Source: Pseudobacteriovorax antillogorgiicola | GTDB lineage: Bacteria > Bdellovibrionota_B > Oligoflexia > Oligoflexales > RGVZ01 | Direction: 5' to 3' | Assembly (NCBI GenBank): GCA_945865565.1 | Contig: CAMBEK010000007.1 | Coordinates: forward strand, 1 to 64,000 | DNA: 64,000 nucleotides | Shown here: positions 54,572 to 64,000 of the stretch, piece by piece | Layout of the letters: every line of letters begins with the position of its first letter | Numbering within the stretch: the stretch's first letter is position 1 | Translations under genes and position numbers: made by a program | Notes under the pieces: generated by a model | Told to the model about the DNA's origin: nothing | Databases searched by the model: none | The model's input: only the letters and a program-made list of their open reading frames with translations

Positions 54572-56488
54572 GTGAATCAAAATCGCGCGAAACATCCCCT
54601 TATGCAGGCCATTGCATCTGGTCGTGCCCTGCTGATGGACGGCGCCATGGGAACAGAGCTCTACGCCAAGGGCACGTTCATCAACAAGTGCTTTGAGGAA
54701 CTGAACCTAACCAGCCCCGCTCTGGTGGTCGAGGTCCACTTGGCCTACTTGCGTGCTGGTGCCGATATCATTTCGACCAACAGTTGGGGTGCAAATCGTT
54801 ACAAACTTGCGGGGCACAACCTTCACGACAAAGTGAAGGAAATCAACCATAAGGCCGCCGAGATCGCCCGCAACGCCGCCAAGGCATCGGGCCGCAACGA
54901 GATCCTCATTGCCGGGAGCATTGGACCACTGGGCGTCCGGATCGAGCCCTGGGGCCCCACGTCTTTTGACGAAGCCAAGGAAGCCTTTGCCGAGCAGGTC
55001 CAAGCCCTCGTTTCAGGTGGAATTGATGCCATATCCCTTGAAACCTTTTCCGACATCAGTGAGCTGCAGCAGGCCGTGCTGGCTGCCCGCGAGGTTGCCC
55101 CGGGAATTCCTGTTTTAGCCCAAATCGCAATCAATCCCGATGGAAAATCACTGATGGGAACCCCCCTTGAGTGGGCCATGAAAAAACTCGACGAATGGGA
55201 CGTCGATATTGTGGGGCTGAATTGCAGCGTCGGCCCGCAACCGATGATGACCGCTCTGCCAAAAATACGTGGCACAACAAAACGTCCGTTATGCCTGCAA
55301 CCCAACGCTGGAATGCCCAAGCTGGTCGAAGGCCGGACTTTCTACATGAGCACTCCGGAATACTTCGCAGAGTTCACCAAAGGATTTTTGCAGTCGGGAG
55401 TCAGCATCATCGGAGGGTGCTGCGGGACGACGCCGGAGCACATCCGGGCGATGGCCAATGCCTTTCGGCACCACTCCGCCATGGCGGCAAACGAACAGCC
55501 CAGCATCACCGGCCAGGGTTCAACCTGGCGTCGCGTTGGCTCTCTTGCAACCCCGGAAAACACAGAATCCCTCACCGGGGTGACGCCAGTCAGACCAGAA
55601 GAAAAATCGTCGTGGGCTCGTAAAATTGCCCTCGGCGAGCGCGTGCACTCGGTGGAACTCCTGCCCCCCGCCGGGGTCAGGATGGGTAAAATCATCGAGC
55701 AGTCGAAAAAGCTCAAGGCTGCAGGAATTGATGCGATCAACATCCCCGATGGTCCGCGGGCCAGCGCCCGGATGAGCGCAATTTTAACCGCCGTCATGAT
55801 TGAAAAACGCGCCGGGATTGAAACCGTTCTGCACTACACATGCCGAGACCGCAACCTGCTCGGGATGCAATCCGACATGCTGGGCGCGCAGGCCATCGGA
55901 CTTCGAAACATGCTCCTGGTCACGGGCGATCCACCAAAGATGGGCACTTACCCAAATGCGACGGGTGTGTTTGACATTGATGCGATCGGCTTGACCAACA
56001 TGGTTTCACGTTTGAATCGCGGAATTGATTTGGGGGGTCGCCCCATCGGTGAACCAACCGCCTTGAGCGTTGGCGTTGGCGTCAACCCGGTCCATCGCGA
56101 CTTTGAATACGAAATGAAAAGATTCCGGTACAAGGTTGAAGCCGGGGCTGAATGGTGCATCACGCAACCCGTGTTTGATCCTGAGGCGCTTTTCCGGTTC
56201 ATCGACTATCTGGACAAGCACAAGTTGCACATTCCAGTCATCGCCGGCGTGTGGCCACTTCTTTCCCTGCGCAACGCGATTTTCATGAAGAACGAAGTCC
56301 CTGGGGTGGTCATTCCTGACAGCGTGATCCGCCGCATGGAAAAACCGCAGGATCCAGAAGACGCAAAGAAAACAGGCGTCGAAATTGCGCGGGAGATGGT
56401 GGAGAAACTCGGCAAGAACATCCAAGGCCTGCAATTATCGGCTCCCTTTGGCCGGATCGACCTTGCGCTTGCGATCGTTGCGCCCTGA
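54572..56488 (+). CDS. bifunctional homocysteine S-methyltransferase / 5,10-methylenetetrahydrofolate reductase
   Basis: N-terminal LLMDGAMGTELYAKG...GGCCGTTPEHIRAM (homocysteine methyltransferase); C-terminal MTHFR-like VHSVELLPPAGVRMGKIIEQSKKLK...VEAGAEWCITQPVFDPE. Confidence 0.93.
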   Translation: MNQNRAKHPLMQAIASGRALLMDGAMGTELYAKGTFINKCFEELNLTSPALVVEVHLAYLRAGADIISTNSWGANRYKLAGHNLHDKVKEINHKAAEIARNAAKASGRNEILIAGSIGPLGVRIEPWGPTSFDEAKEAFAEQVQALVSGGIDAISLETFSDISELQQAVLAAREVAPGIPVLAQIAINPDGKSLMGTPLEWAMKKLDEWDVDIVGLNCSVGPQPMMTALPKIRGTTKRPLCLQPNAGMPKLVEGRTFYMSTPEYFAEFTKGFLQSGVSIIGGCCGTTPEHIRAMANAFRHHSAMAANEQPSITGQGSTWRRVGSLATPENTESLTGVTPVRPEEKSSWARKIALGERVHSVELLPPAGVRMGKIIEQSKKLKAAGIDAINIPDGPRASARMSAILTAVMIEKRAGIETVLHYTCRDRNLLGMQSDMLGAQAIGLRNMLLVTGDPPKMGTYPNATGVFDIDAIGLTNMVSRLNRGIDLGGRPIGEPTALSVGVGVNPVHRDFEYEMKRFRYKVEAGAEWCITQPVFDPEALFRFIDYLDKHKLHIPVIAGVWPLLSLRNAIFMKNEVPGVVIPDSVIRRMEKPQDPEDAKKTGVEIAREMVEKLGKNIQGLQLSAPFGRIDLALAIVAP

Positions 56489-56603
56489 TTGAAAACCGGA
56501 TTCTCCAGTATTTTGTTGATTCGCCAAACCTCACGCAACGATCTATCTAAACTCCCGAGAAAACCCTGCCGATAGCCATATTGGACTATTTGCGGGATGT
56601 CCC

Positions 56604-58325
56604 ATGTCGCTCGATTTATTCAAACAACTTCTCCGTACAGCGCTGCAGGCAAAAGCCACTGTGCTGCACATCCGCGTCGACCGGGTTCCCTCCGCTGAAT
56701 CAGCCATGGGCCTTAATGATCTGCCTTGCCCGGTGGTCAAAGGGCAAGAAATCATGGACATGATCAATGGCATTGCGCCGCCTGAGACCGCCGCCCTTCT
56801 GAGCCAAGGCAAGATGCGGGGCAGCCTTAATTTGGGAGGAGCCGGCAAGGTAAATTTCATCGGGACTGCTGCGAACAACCTGCCGACAGCACTTCTTGTC
56901 TTCTTTTCACCAGACGGCGACAAAAAGTTCGATGAAAAATGGCAGATGCTCCTAAAGGCGGCCTTGGGTACCAAGGAACAGGCGCCTCCGGTAGAAAATG
57001 CCCTGCCACCAGAGGCCTTTGCTGCGATGGCGAATGCCAAGGCGAAAGTTTCCAAAAGTCCCGAAACGCCTTCGATTCCAGAGGCAAACCAAAATCCAAG
57101 CCATAACAATGTCGCGCCGCCGAAAGTGGACCCGTCGATTGAGGCACCCGCCTCGCGCGCGGCTTCAACACTGCAGGAAATTGAATACACACCTTTTTCC
57201 AAAGGCGAGCAGACGGTCAGTGCTGGTGACAATGAACTGGACCGCTATTTGAAAGAAATGGTCAAACGCAAAGCAAGTGATATCCACTTGACCGGAGGCG
57301 AGCCCGTTTGTTTCAGGGCTGACGGCGAAATCGTCCGCGTGCCAGACACAATGCTGACACCCGAATACATGAAGCAACTTCTTGAACCAATCATTCCGCC
57401 GCGGAATCGCGAGGAGTTCCTCAAAATAAACGATACCGACTTCGCTTACGAAGTGACTGGTGTGGGGCGTTTCCGCGTCAACATATTTCGCGACAAGAAC
57501 GGCGTGGGATCCGTGATGCGTCACATTCCGTCGACGATCCTTACCGCTGAACAACTCAAGCTGACCCCGTCGATCACCAATTTTTGCAAGCTGAACAAAG
57601 GCCTTGTTCTGGTCACTGGACCCACCGGTAGTGGCAAATCGACCACGCTGGCAGCGATGATTGACCTGATAAACAAAAATCGGCATGACCACATTTTGAC
57701 TGTCGAAGACCCGATTGAGTTTGTTCATTCCCAGCAAAAGTGCCTCGTCAACCAGCGCGAGGTTCACCGCCATACGACTTCGTTTGCGCGCGCACTGAAA
57801 GCCGCCCTGCGCGAGGATCCAGATATCGTTCTCATCGGTGAAATGCGTGACCTTGAAACCATTTCGATTGCGATTGAGACAGCGGAAACCGGTCACCTGG
57901 TTTTCGGGACACTGCATACGACGACTGCTGTTTCCACTGTAGACCGGATCATCCAACAGTTTCCCGCCGAACGGCAGGAACAGATCCGGATGATGCTTGC
58001 CGGCGGATTGCGTGGCGTGGTCGCCCAGAACTTGTTGAAAAAAATTGGTGGAGGCCGCGTCGCAGCCCACGAAATCCTGGTGGTGAATGATGCCGTGAGC
58101 GCGATGATCCGCGAGGGAAAAAACCACATGATCCCGAACCACATGCAAACCCAAAAGGCCGACGGAAACCAATTGCTGAACGAAGCCCTGATGAACCTCG
58201 TTTCTGGAAATGTAGTGAGTCCTGCCGATGCCTATGCAAAGGCGGTCGATAAAAACAACCTGGCCGAAATGATGAAGCGCAAGGGGATCGATACAACCCC
58301 ATTTGAGATGAAAAAGTCGGCCTGA
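56604..58325 (+). CDS. pilT: PilT/PilU-like type IV pilus ATPase with N-terminal extension
   Basis: RKASDIHLTGGEP, GPTGSGKSTTLAAMID, LTVEDPIEFVH, ALREDPDIVLIGEMRDLETI, TAETGHLVFGTLHTTTA. Confidence 0.93.
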   Translation: MSLDLFKQLLRTALQAKATVLHIRVDRVPSAESAMGLNDLPCPVVKGQEIMDMINGIAPPETAALLSQGKMRGSLNLGGAGKVNFIGTAANNLPTALLVFFSPDGDKKFDEKWQMLLKAALGTKEQAPPVENALPPEAFAAMANAKAKVSKSPETPSIPEANQNPSHNNVAPPKVDPSIEAPASRAASTLQEIEYTPFSKGEQTVSAGDNELDRYLKEMVKRKASDIHLTGGEPVCFRADGEIVRVPDTMLTPEYMKQLLEPIIPPRNREEFLKINDTDFAYEVTGVGRFRVNIFRDKNGVGSVMRHIPSTILTAEQLKLTPSITNFCKLNKGLVLVTGPTGSGKSTTLAAMIDLINKNRHDHILTVEDPIEFVHSQQKCLVNQREVHRHTTSFARALKAALREDPDIVLIGEMRDLETISIAIETAETGHLVFGTLHTTTAVSTVDRIIQQFPAERQEQIRMMLAGGLRGVVAQNLLKKIGGGRVAAHEILVVNDAVSAMIREGKNHMIPNHMQTQKADGNQLLNEALMNLVSGNVVSPADAYAKAVDKNNLAEMMKRKGIDTTPFEMKKSA

Positions 58326-58354
58326 ACGTTGGCCTCAACGTTGACCTGAACGTT
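58319..58354 (+). repeat. three tandem 12-bp repeats GGCCTSAACGTT spanning the pilT stop codon
   Basis: GGCCTGAACGTT / GGCCTCAACGTT / GACCTGAACGTT. Confidence 0.8.
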
Positions 58355-58448
58355 TTGCAAAAATCCCAGCCTCGTAGTAACAATACCAAGGCTAGGCCCA
58401 TCGGCCCGCGGCATTCACCGTCGAATGCCAAACCGGGGATCGTGTCAA

Positions 58449-59993
58449 ATGTCGGACGTCCGGATAAATCAATATATACAGGTGTTTGCCAAAATATGCC
58501 TGGCCATCACCTGTTGCCTTGGCCCCGCCTGTGGCCGCAGCGGTCCATGGGCCGGTACCAGTGACAATGACAATCAGGCGGACAACGGGGCGGCCGCCCA
58601 GGCTGACCTGCGGATCTACGGGGGCACACCAGTTCCCCGCAACCAGTTCAACAGCGTCGTTGCCCTTCATGATTCCGGGCGAGTCGTTTGCAGCGGGACA
58701 CTAATCCACCCTCAAGTCATCCTGACGGCAGGCCATTGCGTCGAGACACGGCCGGGATTTTCAGCTGTTTCGGGCGTCTCATTTGGCCAGGGGCGCGAAG
58801 GCGGACACAAACAGCCACAGCAGACAATTGCTGCCACGACAATGCACCCAGAGTTCCGCCGTCACCCGCGCGGCAACATGGACATCGGCCTCGTTTTTTT
58901 GGACAAGCCGGCCTCAGTTCAAAACTTGATTCCAGCATCGCTTCTCTCTGAACCGGAAAAAGCTAGATCCATTTCTCCCAATTTGACCTTGGTCGGCTAC
59001 GGTCGGCGGGAAGATGGCGGAACTGGAAAAAAATTCTCCGTGACCGTCCCTGTGACGCAAAAAAATCCATCAGAAATTGCCCTGGGCGGTGCGAGCCTGG
59101 ATTCCTGCGAAGGCGACAGTGGAGGACCTGCCTTTGACCAGGAGGGCCACGTCGTTGCCGTGATTTCCCGTGGACTGAACATTGGTTGCGGTGGGGGCGG
59201 CATCGCTACCGTTGTGGCAGACGCCGCCTGTTGGATTCGGCAGGAATCCCTGGCCCGGAAGTTCGACATCCCTGTCGATCAACCCTGTGGCGACGACGCG
59301 GCGCAACGAAAAAACCTGACGCGTGCAGCCGTGGCCTCCAACAAGACCGGCTCCTCCATCGACATTTCCGGCTGGTATCTGGAATCCATCTTGGGGTTGC
59401 ACGAGCTTGCACCCTCGGCAACTTTTATTGACCTCAAAGGCAACCACCTTCGAGACGTCTGGGAATTGCTAAAAATTCGTGACCTGAAACTCGTCGACAT
59501 TTCCTTCAATGATATCCCGATGGAGCAAGTTGATTTATTGAACTATGCCGGCATCCAAGTCCGCGGTGTCCATACTCAAACATCGACTTTTCTGGACACC
59601 AGGTTTCTTGCCGCGTGCCTCAAATCGGAGCATCCACCACTTTCTACTTCGCTATCACTCCCTACAGACAACGAGACCATGATCAAGGCATTGAAGGCAC
59701 GTTTCCTATCCAACGACTGCAATGTTATAAACAGCAGGCTGGTCAAAACCTTGCACTTGAACATCCATGCCAGAAAAATCAATACGCTCGAACTACTCGC
59801 TGATTTACCGCTCCTCGAGACCCTGGATATTTCAAACAATCCACTGACCTCGCTGGCGCCCCTGCTATCCCTGGAAAACCTTAAATCCGTGAAACTTGGC
59901 GATCTGCCTCAGGCACTCCTCGAGGCCGAGGACGACACGATTGGCGCCCTCATCGGCAAGGGCGTCGCCATCGAATTCGCCCCCAACCCATGA
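58449..59993 (+). CDS. trypsin-like serine protease with C-terminal leucine-rich repeats
   Basis: IYGGTPVPRNQFNSVVAL, VILTAGHCV, CEGDSGGPAF; C-terminal LETLDISNNPLTSLAPLLSLENLKSVKLGDLP. Confidence 0.85.
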   Translation: MSDVRINQYIQVFAKICLAITCCLGPACGRSGPWAGTSDNDNQADNGAAAQADLRIYGGTPVPRNQFNSVVALHDSGRVVCSGTLIHPQVILTAGHCVETRPGFSAVSGVSFGQGREGGHKQPQQTIAATTMHPEFRRHPRGNMDIGLVFLDKPASVQNLIPASLLSEPEKARSISPNLTLVGYGRREDGGTGKKFSVTVPVTQKNPSEIALGGASLDSCEGDSGGPAFDQEGHVVAVISRGLNIGCGGGGIATVVADAACWIRQESLARKFDIPVDQPCGDDAAQRKNLTRAAVASNKTGSSIDISGWYLESILGLHELAPSATFIDLKGNHLRDVWELLKIRDLKLVDISFNDIPMEQVDLLNYAGIQVRGVHTQTSTFLDTRFLAACLKSEHPPLSTSLSLPTDNETMIKALKARFLSNDCNVINSRLVKTLHLNIHARKINTLELLADLPLLETLDISNNPLTSLAPLLSLENLKSVKLGDLPQALLEAEDDTIGALIGKGVAIEFAPNP

Positions 59994-60559
59994 CGAAAAA
60001 AAAAGATAAGGCTATTTCGCTGCCTCGCATGTCCGCTGCCATCTATGGTGGGATGATATTTATCGGCCTGCTGCTCATGCGTTTTTGGCAACATAATTTA
60101 GCCAAATCCTTTGCCATCCCCATCGATTCATCAGAGCGCCTGCGAATCGTCGCCGGGGGAATCCTTGCTGCAGCCCTCCTTTTGACAAGCAGTGCCGCCC
60201 TTGAGAGCTGGAATGATTCCTTTCGCCGCCTAAAGGAAATGTTCATCCAGCTGATCGGACCATCCCCGGCCTGGGTTGCTGTCTGGCTGGCCTTTCTCTC
60301 GTCTTTTGGTGAAGAAATCCTGTTTCGGGGGGCACTACAACCGACCTTTGGCCTGGTCCCAACCAGCATCATGTTTGGCCTTGCTCACGTTGGTCCTGAT
60401 GGCAAGATTGGCGTATGGAGTTTTTGGGCTGCGGGAGCCGGCCTGGTTTTGGGCTGGACCTTCATCGAAACAGGCTGCCTGTGGCCTGCGATCGTGGCAC
60501 ACTTTCTGGTAAATGGAGTTTCGCTTTTGGCATTACAGAGGCAATATCGTCAGCGATGA
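59990..60559 (+). CDS. CPBP family intramembrane metalloprotease/glutamic protease
   Basis: SSFGEEILFRGALQP (EExxxR) and FGLAHVG / WPAIVAHFLVN motifs. Confidence 0.88.
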   Translation: MTKKKDKAISLPRMSAAIYGGMIFIGLLLMRFWQHNLAKSFAIPIDSSERLRIVAGGILAAALLLTSSAALESWNDSFRRLKEMFIQLIGPSPAWVAVWLAFLSSFGEEILFRGALQPTFGLVPTSIMFGLAHVGPDGKIGVWSFWAAGAGLVLGWTFIETGCLWPAIVAHFLVNGVSLLALQRQYRQR

Positions 60560-61026
60560 ATCAAGGTCACCTCCACGTCTGCCTTTACCGCCCCGAAATC
60601 CCGCAAAACACCGGGAACATCGGACGACTTGTTGCTGGATCCCAGTGTCGCTTGCACTTGATCCGGCCTTTTGCCTTTTCGACGGATGATAAAAACCTGC
60701 GGCGCGCTGGCCTTGACTACTGGCCTTATCTCGATCTCGAAATTCACGATGACTTGAACCAACTTGTCGCGTTTCACGCGCCAAAAGTCGCTTTTTTTTC
60801 AGCGCGGGCCACCCGCCCCTATACAGAAATCCCAGTGGAAACTGACCTGCTCGTTTTTGGACAAGAGACCAAAGGACTCCCGAAGGAACTGCATGAATCC
60901 CAGTCTGAAAATTTTTATACCATTCCAATTTTTCACGACAAGGTCCGCAGCCTGAATCTGGCAAATGCGGTTTCTATTGTTCTTTACCACCAGCTGATGA
61001 AACGCCAAGGCCGCTTTCAAGACTAA
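60556..61026 (+). CDS. trmL: tRNA (cytidine(34)-2'-O)-methyltransferase (SPOUT)
   Basis: LHVCLYRPEIPQNTGNIGRL, LVFGQETKGLPKEL, IPIFHDKVRSLNLANAVSIVLYH; ATGA overlap. Confidence 0.93.
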   Translation: MNQGHLHVCLYRPEIPQNTGNIGRLVAGSQCRLHLIRPFAFSTDDKNLRRAGLDYWPYLDLEIHDDLNQLVAFHAPKVAFFSARATRPYTEIPVETDLLVFGQETKGLPKELHESQSENFYTIPIFHDKVRSLNLANAVSIVLYHQLMKRQGRFQD

Positions 61027-61040
61027 AGCCAGGAGGCCCG

Positions 61041-62165
61041 ATGAATCACGACCATGACCTCTTCACGCCGAATCAAGTCTCTAACGAATGGCTTGAGCAA
61101 TTTCTCGTCCCGAGCCTCATCGCCGGAAATCCTTACAAGATCGACACCACGACCACTCCTGTGAAACTCGACCAGAATGAAAATCCGTGGGACTGGCCAG
61201 AAAAAATCAAAGACAAGATCATCACTGAGCTGCGCAAACTTCCTTGGAACCGCTATCCATCAGCCTACTCTGACGACCTTGCGGATCTTGTCGGAGCCCA
61301 GTCAGGATTGACTGGTGGTTGCGTGCTCCTTGGACCGGGATCGAATTACCTTGTCGCCCTCGTCATCAGCACCTTTTCACGCGTCGGCCGAGGCAAGGTC
61401 GTCATCGCAAGGCCTTCATTTGCCCTGTATGAATCGCACTGTGCCTACGATGGAATTCCAGTTGACCCGTGGCCCCTTGACGCAAACATGCAGTACGACA
61501 CGTCCCTTCTGCCCGAACTGACGCCTGGTTCAATGGTGGTATTTGCCTCGCCCAATAATCCTGTAGGAAATGTTTTGCCCTACAAGACCCTTGAGCACCT
61601 GGCGGCCCTGCATCCCGATGTTTTGTTTGTCGCGGACGAGGCCTATCTGGAATATGCGCGGGAGCCTTATACACCTCTATTAAAGGATCACAGCAACATC
61701 CTGTTGATCAGGACCTTTTCCAAAACCCTCGGGGCTGCTGGCGTCCGAATTGGATACGTTCTCGGGGCTCCAAAATTGATCGAGCAACTCCGCAAGCTGC
61801 GCCTGCCCTACATGATCAATTTGTTCGGCCTGGTGGCTGCCCGACTGGTCCTCGAAGACCATGAAACCCAAAAACACTTCAAGGGCATCGTGGCCAAAGG
61901 CATTGCAGAACGCGAACGTGTTTACGAATCCCTGAAATCCCTTGCCCCAGAAAAGGGCTTTCAGGTGATACCGTCTGAAGCGAATTTTCTTCTGCTGAAA
62001 TGGCCGGACCACGCCGCGTGCGCAAGGGCCTACCGCCACATTCTGGCGCAAGGAATTCTGATTCGCGACGTTTCAAAAGGTCCCGGACTCGCCGGCTGCC
62101 TGCGGGTAACTATCGGTACCGTCGATCAAAACAACCTTTTTTTGGCGGCAGTCCAAGGAATTTAA
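61041..62165 (+). CDS. hisC: histidinol-phosphate aminotransferase-like
   Basis: KLDQNENPWDWP, VVFASPNNPVGN, VADEAYLEYA, TFSKTLGAAGVRIGY. Confidence 0.88.
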   Translation: MNHDHDLFTPNQVSNEWLEQFLVPSLIAGNPYKIDTTTTPVKLDQNENPWDWPEKIKDKIITELRKLPWNRYPSAYSDDLADLVGAQSGLTGGCVLLGPGSNYLVALVISTFSRVGRGKVVIARPSFALYESHCAYDGIPVDPWPLDANMQYDTSLLPELTPGSMVVFASPNNPVGNVLPYKTLEHLAALHPDVLFVADEAYLEYAREPYTPLLKDHSNILLIRTFSKTLGAAGVRIGYVLGAPKLIEQLRKLRLPYMINLFGLVAARLVLEDHETQKHFKGIVAKGIAERERVYESLKSLAPEKGFQVIPSEANFLLLKWPDHAACARAYRHILAQGILIRDVSKGPGLAGCLRVTIGTVDQNNLFLAAVQGI

Positions 62166-62286
62166 TTTGCACAGGACCGGAATTCATTTCCGCCCCGCCT
62201 AAAAACTTGGATTTTAACTCCGATAAAACTCCCATTGGGGTCACCTAGTTGGCACCTTTTGAACCACTTTTTTGCGGGTCGAAATA

Positions 62287-63507
62287 ATGGGCAACGAACT
62301 TGATTTCTCAAAAAAGTTTTCAATCCCAATTCCTGCAAAGCAGGATCCGTCCCAGCCAGTCTTGATTGTTGACGATCAATCCGACATCCGTCTGATCATC
62401 GGGCACCATCTGACCAAACTTTCGTTCTCCAAGGTTTTGCAGGCGTCGGATGCTTACGATGCGATCGCCATACTGCAAAACACGCCCAATTGCGGCATGG
62501 TCCTTTGCGACTCATCCATGCCGCTCATGGGTGCCATCGATTTGCTTAACGAAATGAAAGAACGCATTGACCTGACTCGGGTTCCATTCTGCATGATGCT
62601 GGATGGCGCAAACCGTGAAAAATTAATGCATGCCGTGGAGCATGGTGTTGACGAGATTCTGGCGAAGCCCTTCACCCTGCAGGATCTCACGGTAAAAATG
62701 ACCTCGTGCTTTCGAAATTTTCATAATCCTAAAAATCCAGAAAAAGTTTACGAATTGGCAAAGCTCCGGCTTCGCGAAAACAACTACGAGGAAGCCGGCG
62801 AGATTTATCAGGCCCTCCGCGAGACGTCGCCCAACGCCGTGCGGCCATTGCTGGGTCTGGTCCGTATCAAAATGGCGCAGGGGAAAAACGAAGAGGCTGC
62901 CACACTGATCCAACAAGCCGAGGAGCTGAATCCCAAATTTGTTCCAACGTGGGTCACCAAAGCCGAGTTTCAATTGGCAATGAAAGACATGAATGGAGCG
63001 GTCGAAAGCTATAAAGCAGCGATATTCTTGTCACCGCTCAACCCAATCCGTTACAAAAGCGCCGCAGACATGCTTTTTAAAATGCAGCGCTATCCTGAAG
63101 TGGTCGAAATCCTGGAACTAGCCTGGAGCAATCAAGTCCAGTTTAAAGAACTGAACCACTACCTTTCCCAAGGCCACTTCATGGTTAAGGATTACGCCAA
63201 GGCAATAAAGTTCATCAAGACGGCCGTGCTGGCGGAGCCAACCAACATCACCTATTTGAACCAGTATGGAATTTGTTTGAAAGAAACAAACCAGTTTGAC
63301 GAGGCATCAAAGATTTATAACCAGATCATCAAGATCGAACCCGAAAATAAATCTGCCCTCTACAACAAGGCGATCTTGCTCTTCACGAAGGGCGCCAAAG
63401 AAGAAGCCATCAAATTGCTGGACCGCGTTGTAAAAAAGCACCCGGATTTCGCCCAGGCTGCCGCGAAATTGAAGGAATATCAGGAGAATTTAAAGCGGCC
63501 TGCCTGA
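62287..63507 (+). CDS. response-regulator receiver domain fused to TPR repeats
   Basis: PVLIVDDQSDIRLIIGHHL, VLCDSSMPLMGAIDLL, EILAKPF; TPR repeats to C-terminus; likely start MGNELDF. Confidence 0.9.
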   Translation: MGNELDFSKKFSIPIPAKQDPSQPVLIVDDQSDIRLIIGHHLTKLSFSKVLQASDAYDAIAILQNTPNCGMVLCDSSMPLMGAIDLLNEMKERIDLTRVPFCMMLDGANREKLMHAVEHGVDEILAKPFTLQDLTVKMTSCFRNFHNPKNPEKVYELAKLRLRENNYEEAGEIYQALRETSPNAVRPLLGLVRIKMAQGKNEEAATLIQQAEELNPKFVPTWVTKAEFQLAMKDMNGAVESYKAAIFLSPLNPIRYKSAADMLFKMQRYPEVVEILELAWSNQVQFKELNHYLSQGHFMVKDYAKAIKFIKTAVLAEPTNITYLNQYGICLKETNQFDEASKIYNQIIKIEPENKSALYNKAILLFTKGAKEEAIKLLDRVVKKHPDFAQAAAKLKEYQENLKRPA

Positions 63508-63557
63508 CCTGCGGTGGGACGGTCCTGTGACCTTGCCATCCCACATTGTCGGCAAGT

Positions 63558-64000
63558 TTACTTTGCCAATCCGATTTCAGCCAAACGCTGGGCCAGATAT
63601 TCCTTTGCGGTAATGTCTGGATACAACTTCTTGCCCCCCATTCGTTCGATGCAGCTCGCCAGAGGATTGAGCGAAGCCTCGCTCCTCGGATGGACAAAAA
63701 ATGGCATTGAAAACCGGCGCTCGCGGCTGTTGTCCGGATTGACGACGCGATGGGTCGTACTGCGCAATACACCGTTGGTCAGGTTTTGGATCATATCCCC
63801 GGCGTCGACAATGATTTGTCCACTCAAGGCGTGAATCGGACGCCATGTGCCATCATGCTGCAACAGCTCCAAACCTCCAGAAGTCGCCTCCACCAAAAGG
63901 GTGATCAGATTGATGTCTTCGTGGGCAGCCGCGCGAATGCTTGAGGGATCTGAGTCCGAACCAACCGGTGGATAGTGAATGATACGCAGGATCGTGTCAC
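63558..64000 (-). CDS. 2OG-Fe(II) oxygenase, isopenicillin N synthase-like, C-terminal part (runs off window)
   Basis: Reverse frame reads LRIIHYPPVGSDSDPSSIRAAAHEDINLITLL...LRSTTHRVVNPDNSRERRFSMPFFVHP: HxD and distal His of the DIOX/IPNS family. Confidence 0.88.
   Translation of the reverse strand, partial: DTILRIIHYPPVGSDSDPSSIRAAAHEDINLITLLVEATSGGLELLQHDGTWRPIHALSGQIIVDAGDMIQNLTNGVLRSTTHRVVNPDNSRERRFSMPFFVHPRSEASLNPLASCIERMGGKKLYPDITAKEYLAQRLAEIGLAK

Noticed and set aside
57165-58172. 335-aa minus-strand ORF
   Set aside because: Fully antisense to the conserved pilT coding region.
60415-60555. N-terminal extension of the TrmL ORF
   Set aside because: Overlaps the CPBP gene; conserved TrmL sequence begins at MNQGHLHVCLYRPE (60556).
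1-64000. tRNA or rRNA genes
   Set aside because: Scanned the intergenic gaps by eye and saw no cloverleaf or conserved rRNA segment; tRNAscan-SE/Infernal would be decisive.

Overview
64 kb of compact, almost entirely protein-coding, moderately GC-rich bacterial chromosome. Gene content looks like a Gram-negative predatory/Bdellovibrionota-type or other deltaproteobacterial-type lineage (inference only; no rRNA marker in the window). Recognisable blocks: FabF / double-hotdog dehydratase / ACP operon; Lol-like ABC permease, LolA-like protein and ATPase; PAS histidine kinase; a hairpin repeat array; Prc/Tsp S41 protease; Fur; a mirror-image pair of operons encoding YD-repeat (Rhs-like) lipoproteins plus secreted glycine-zipper proteins; FAH hydrolase; MlaEFD; two tandem ArsA/Get3-type ATPases with TatA; a complete alternative complex III operon (ActABCDEF); uvrB-uvrC; HemW-like; RlmD-like; a cluster of TPR and outer-membrane proteins; trypsin-like proteases; fused homocysteine methyltransferase/MTHFR; PilT-like ATPase; CPBP protease; TrmL; HisC; receiver-TPR protein; and a partial 2OG-Fe(II) oxygenase. 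The strongest candidate for an undescribed system is the divergent 14.7-24.4 kb locus. In it, two lipid-anchored YD-repeat proteins are each followed by a secreted glycine-zipper protein. One of those proteins carries what looks like an unannotated transglutaminase-like Cys-His-Asp domain, and a structured element lies in the shared intergenic region. No tRNA, rRNA or CRISPR was seen. All family calls are from motif reading, without database searches.
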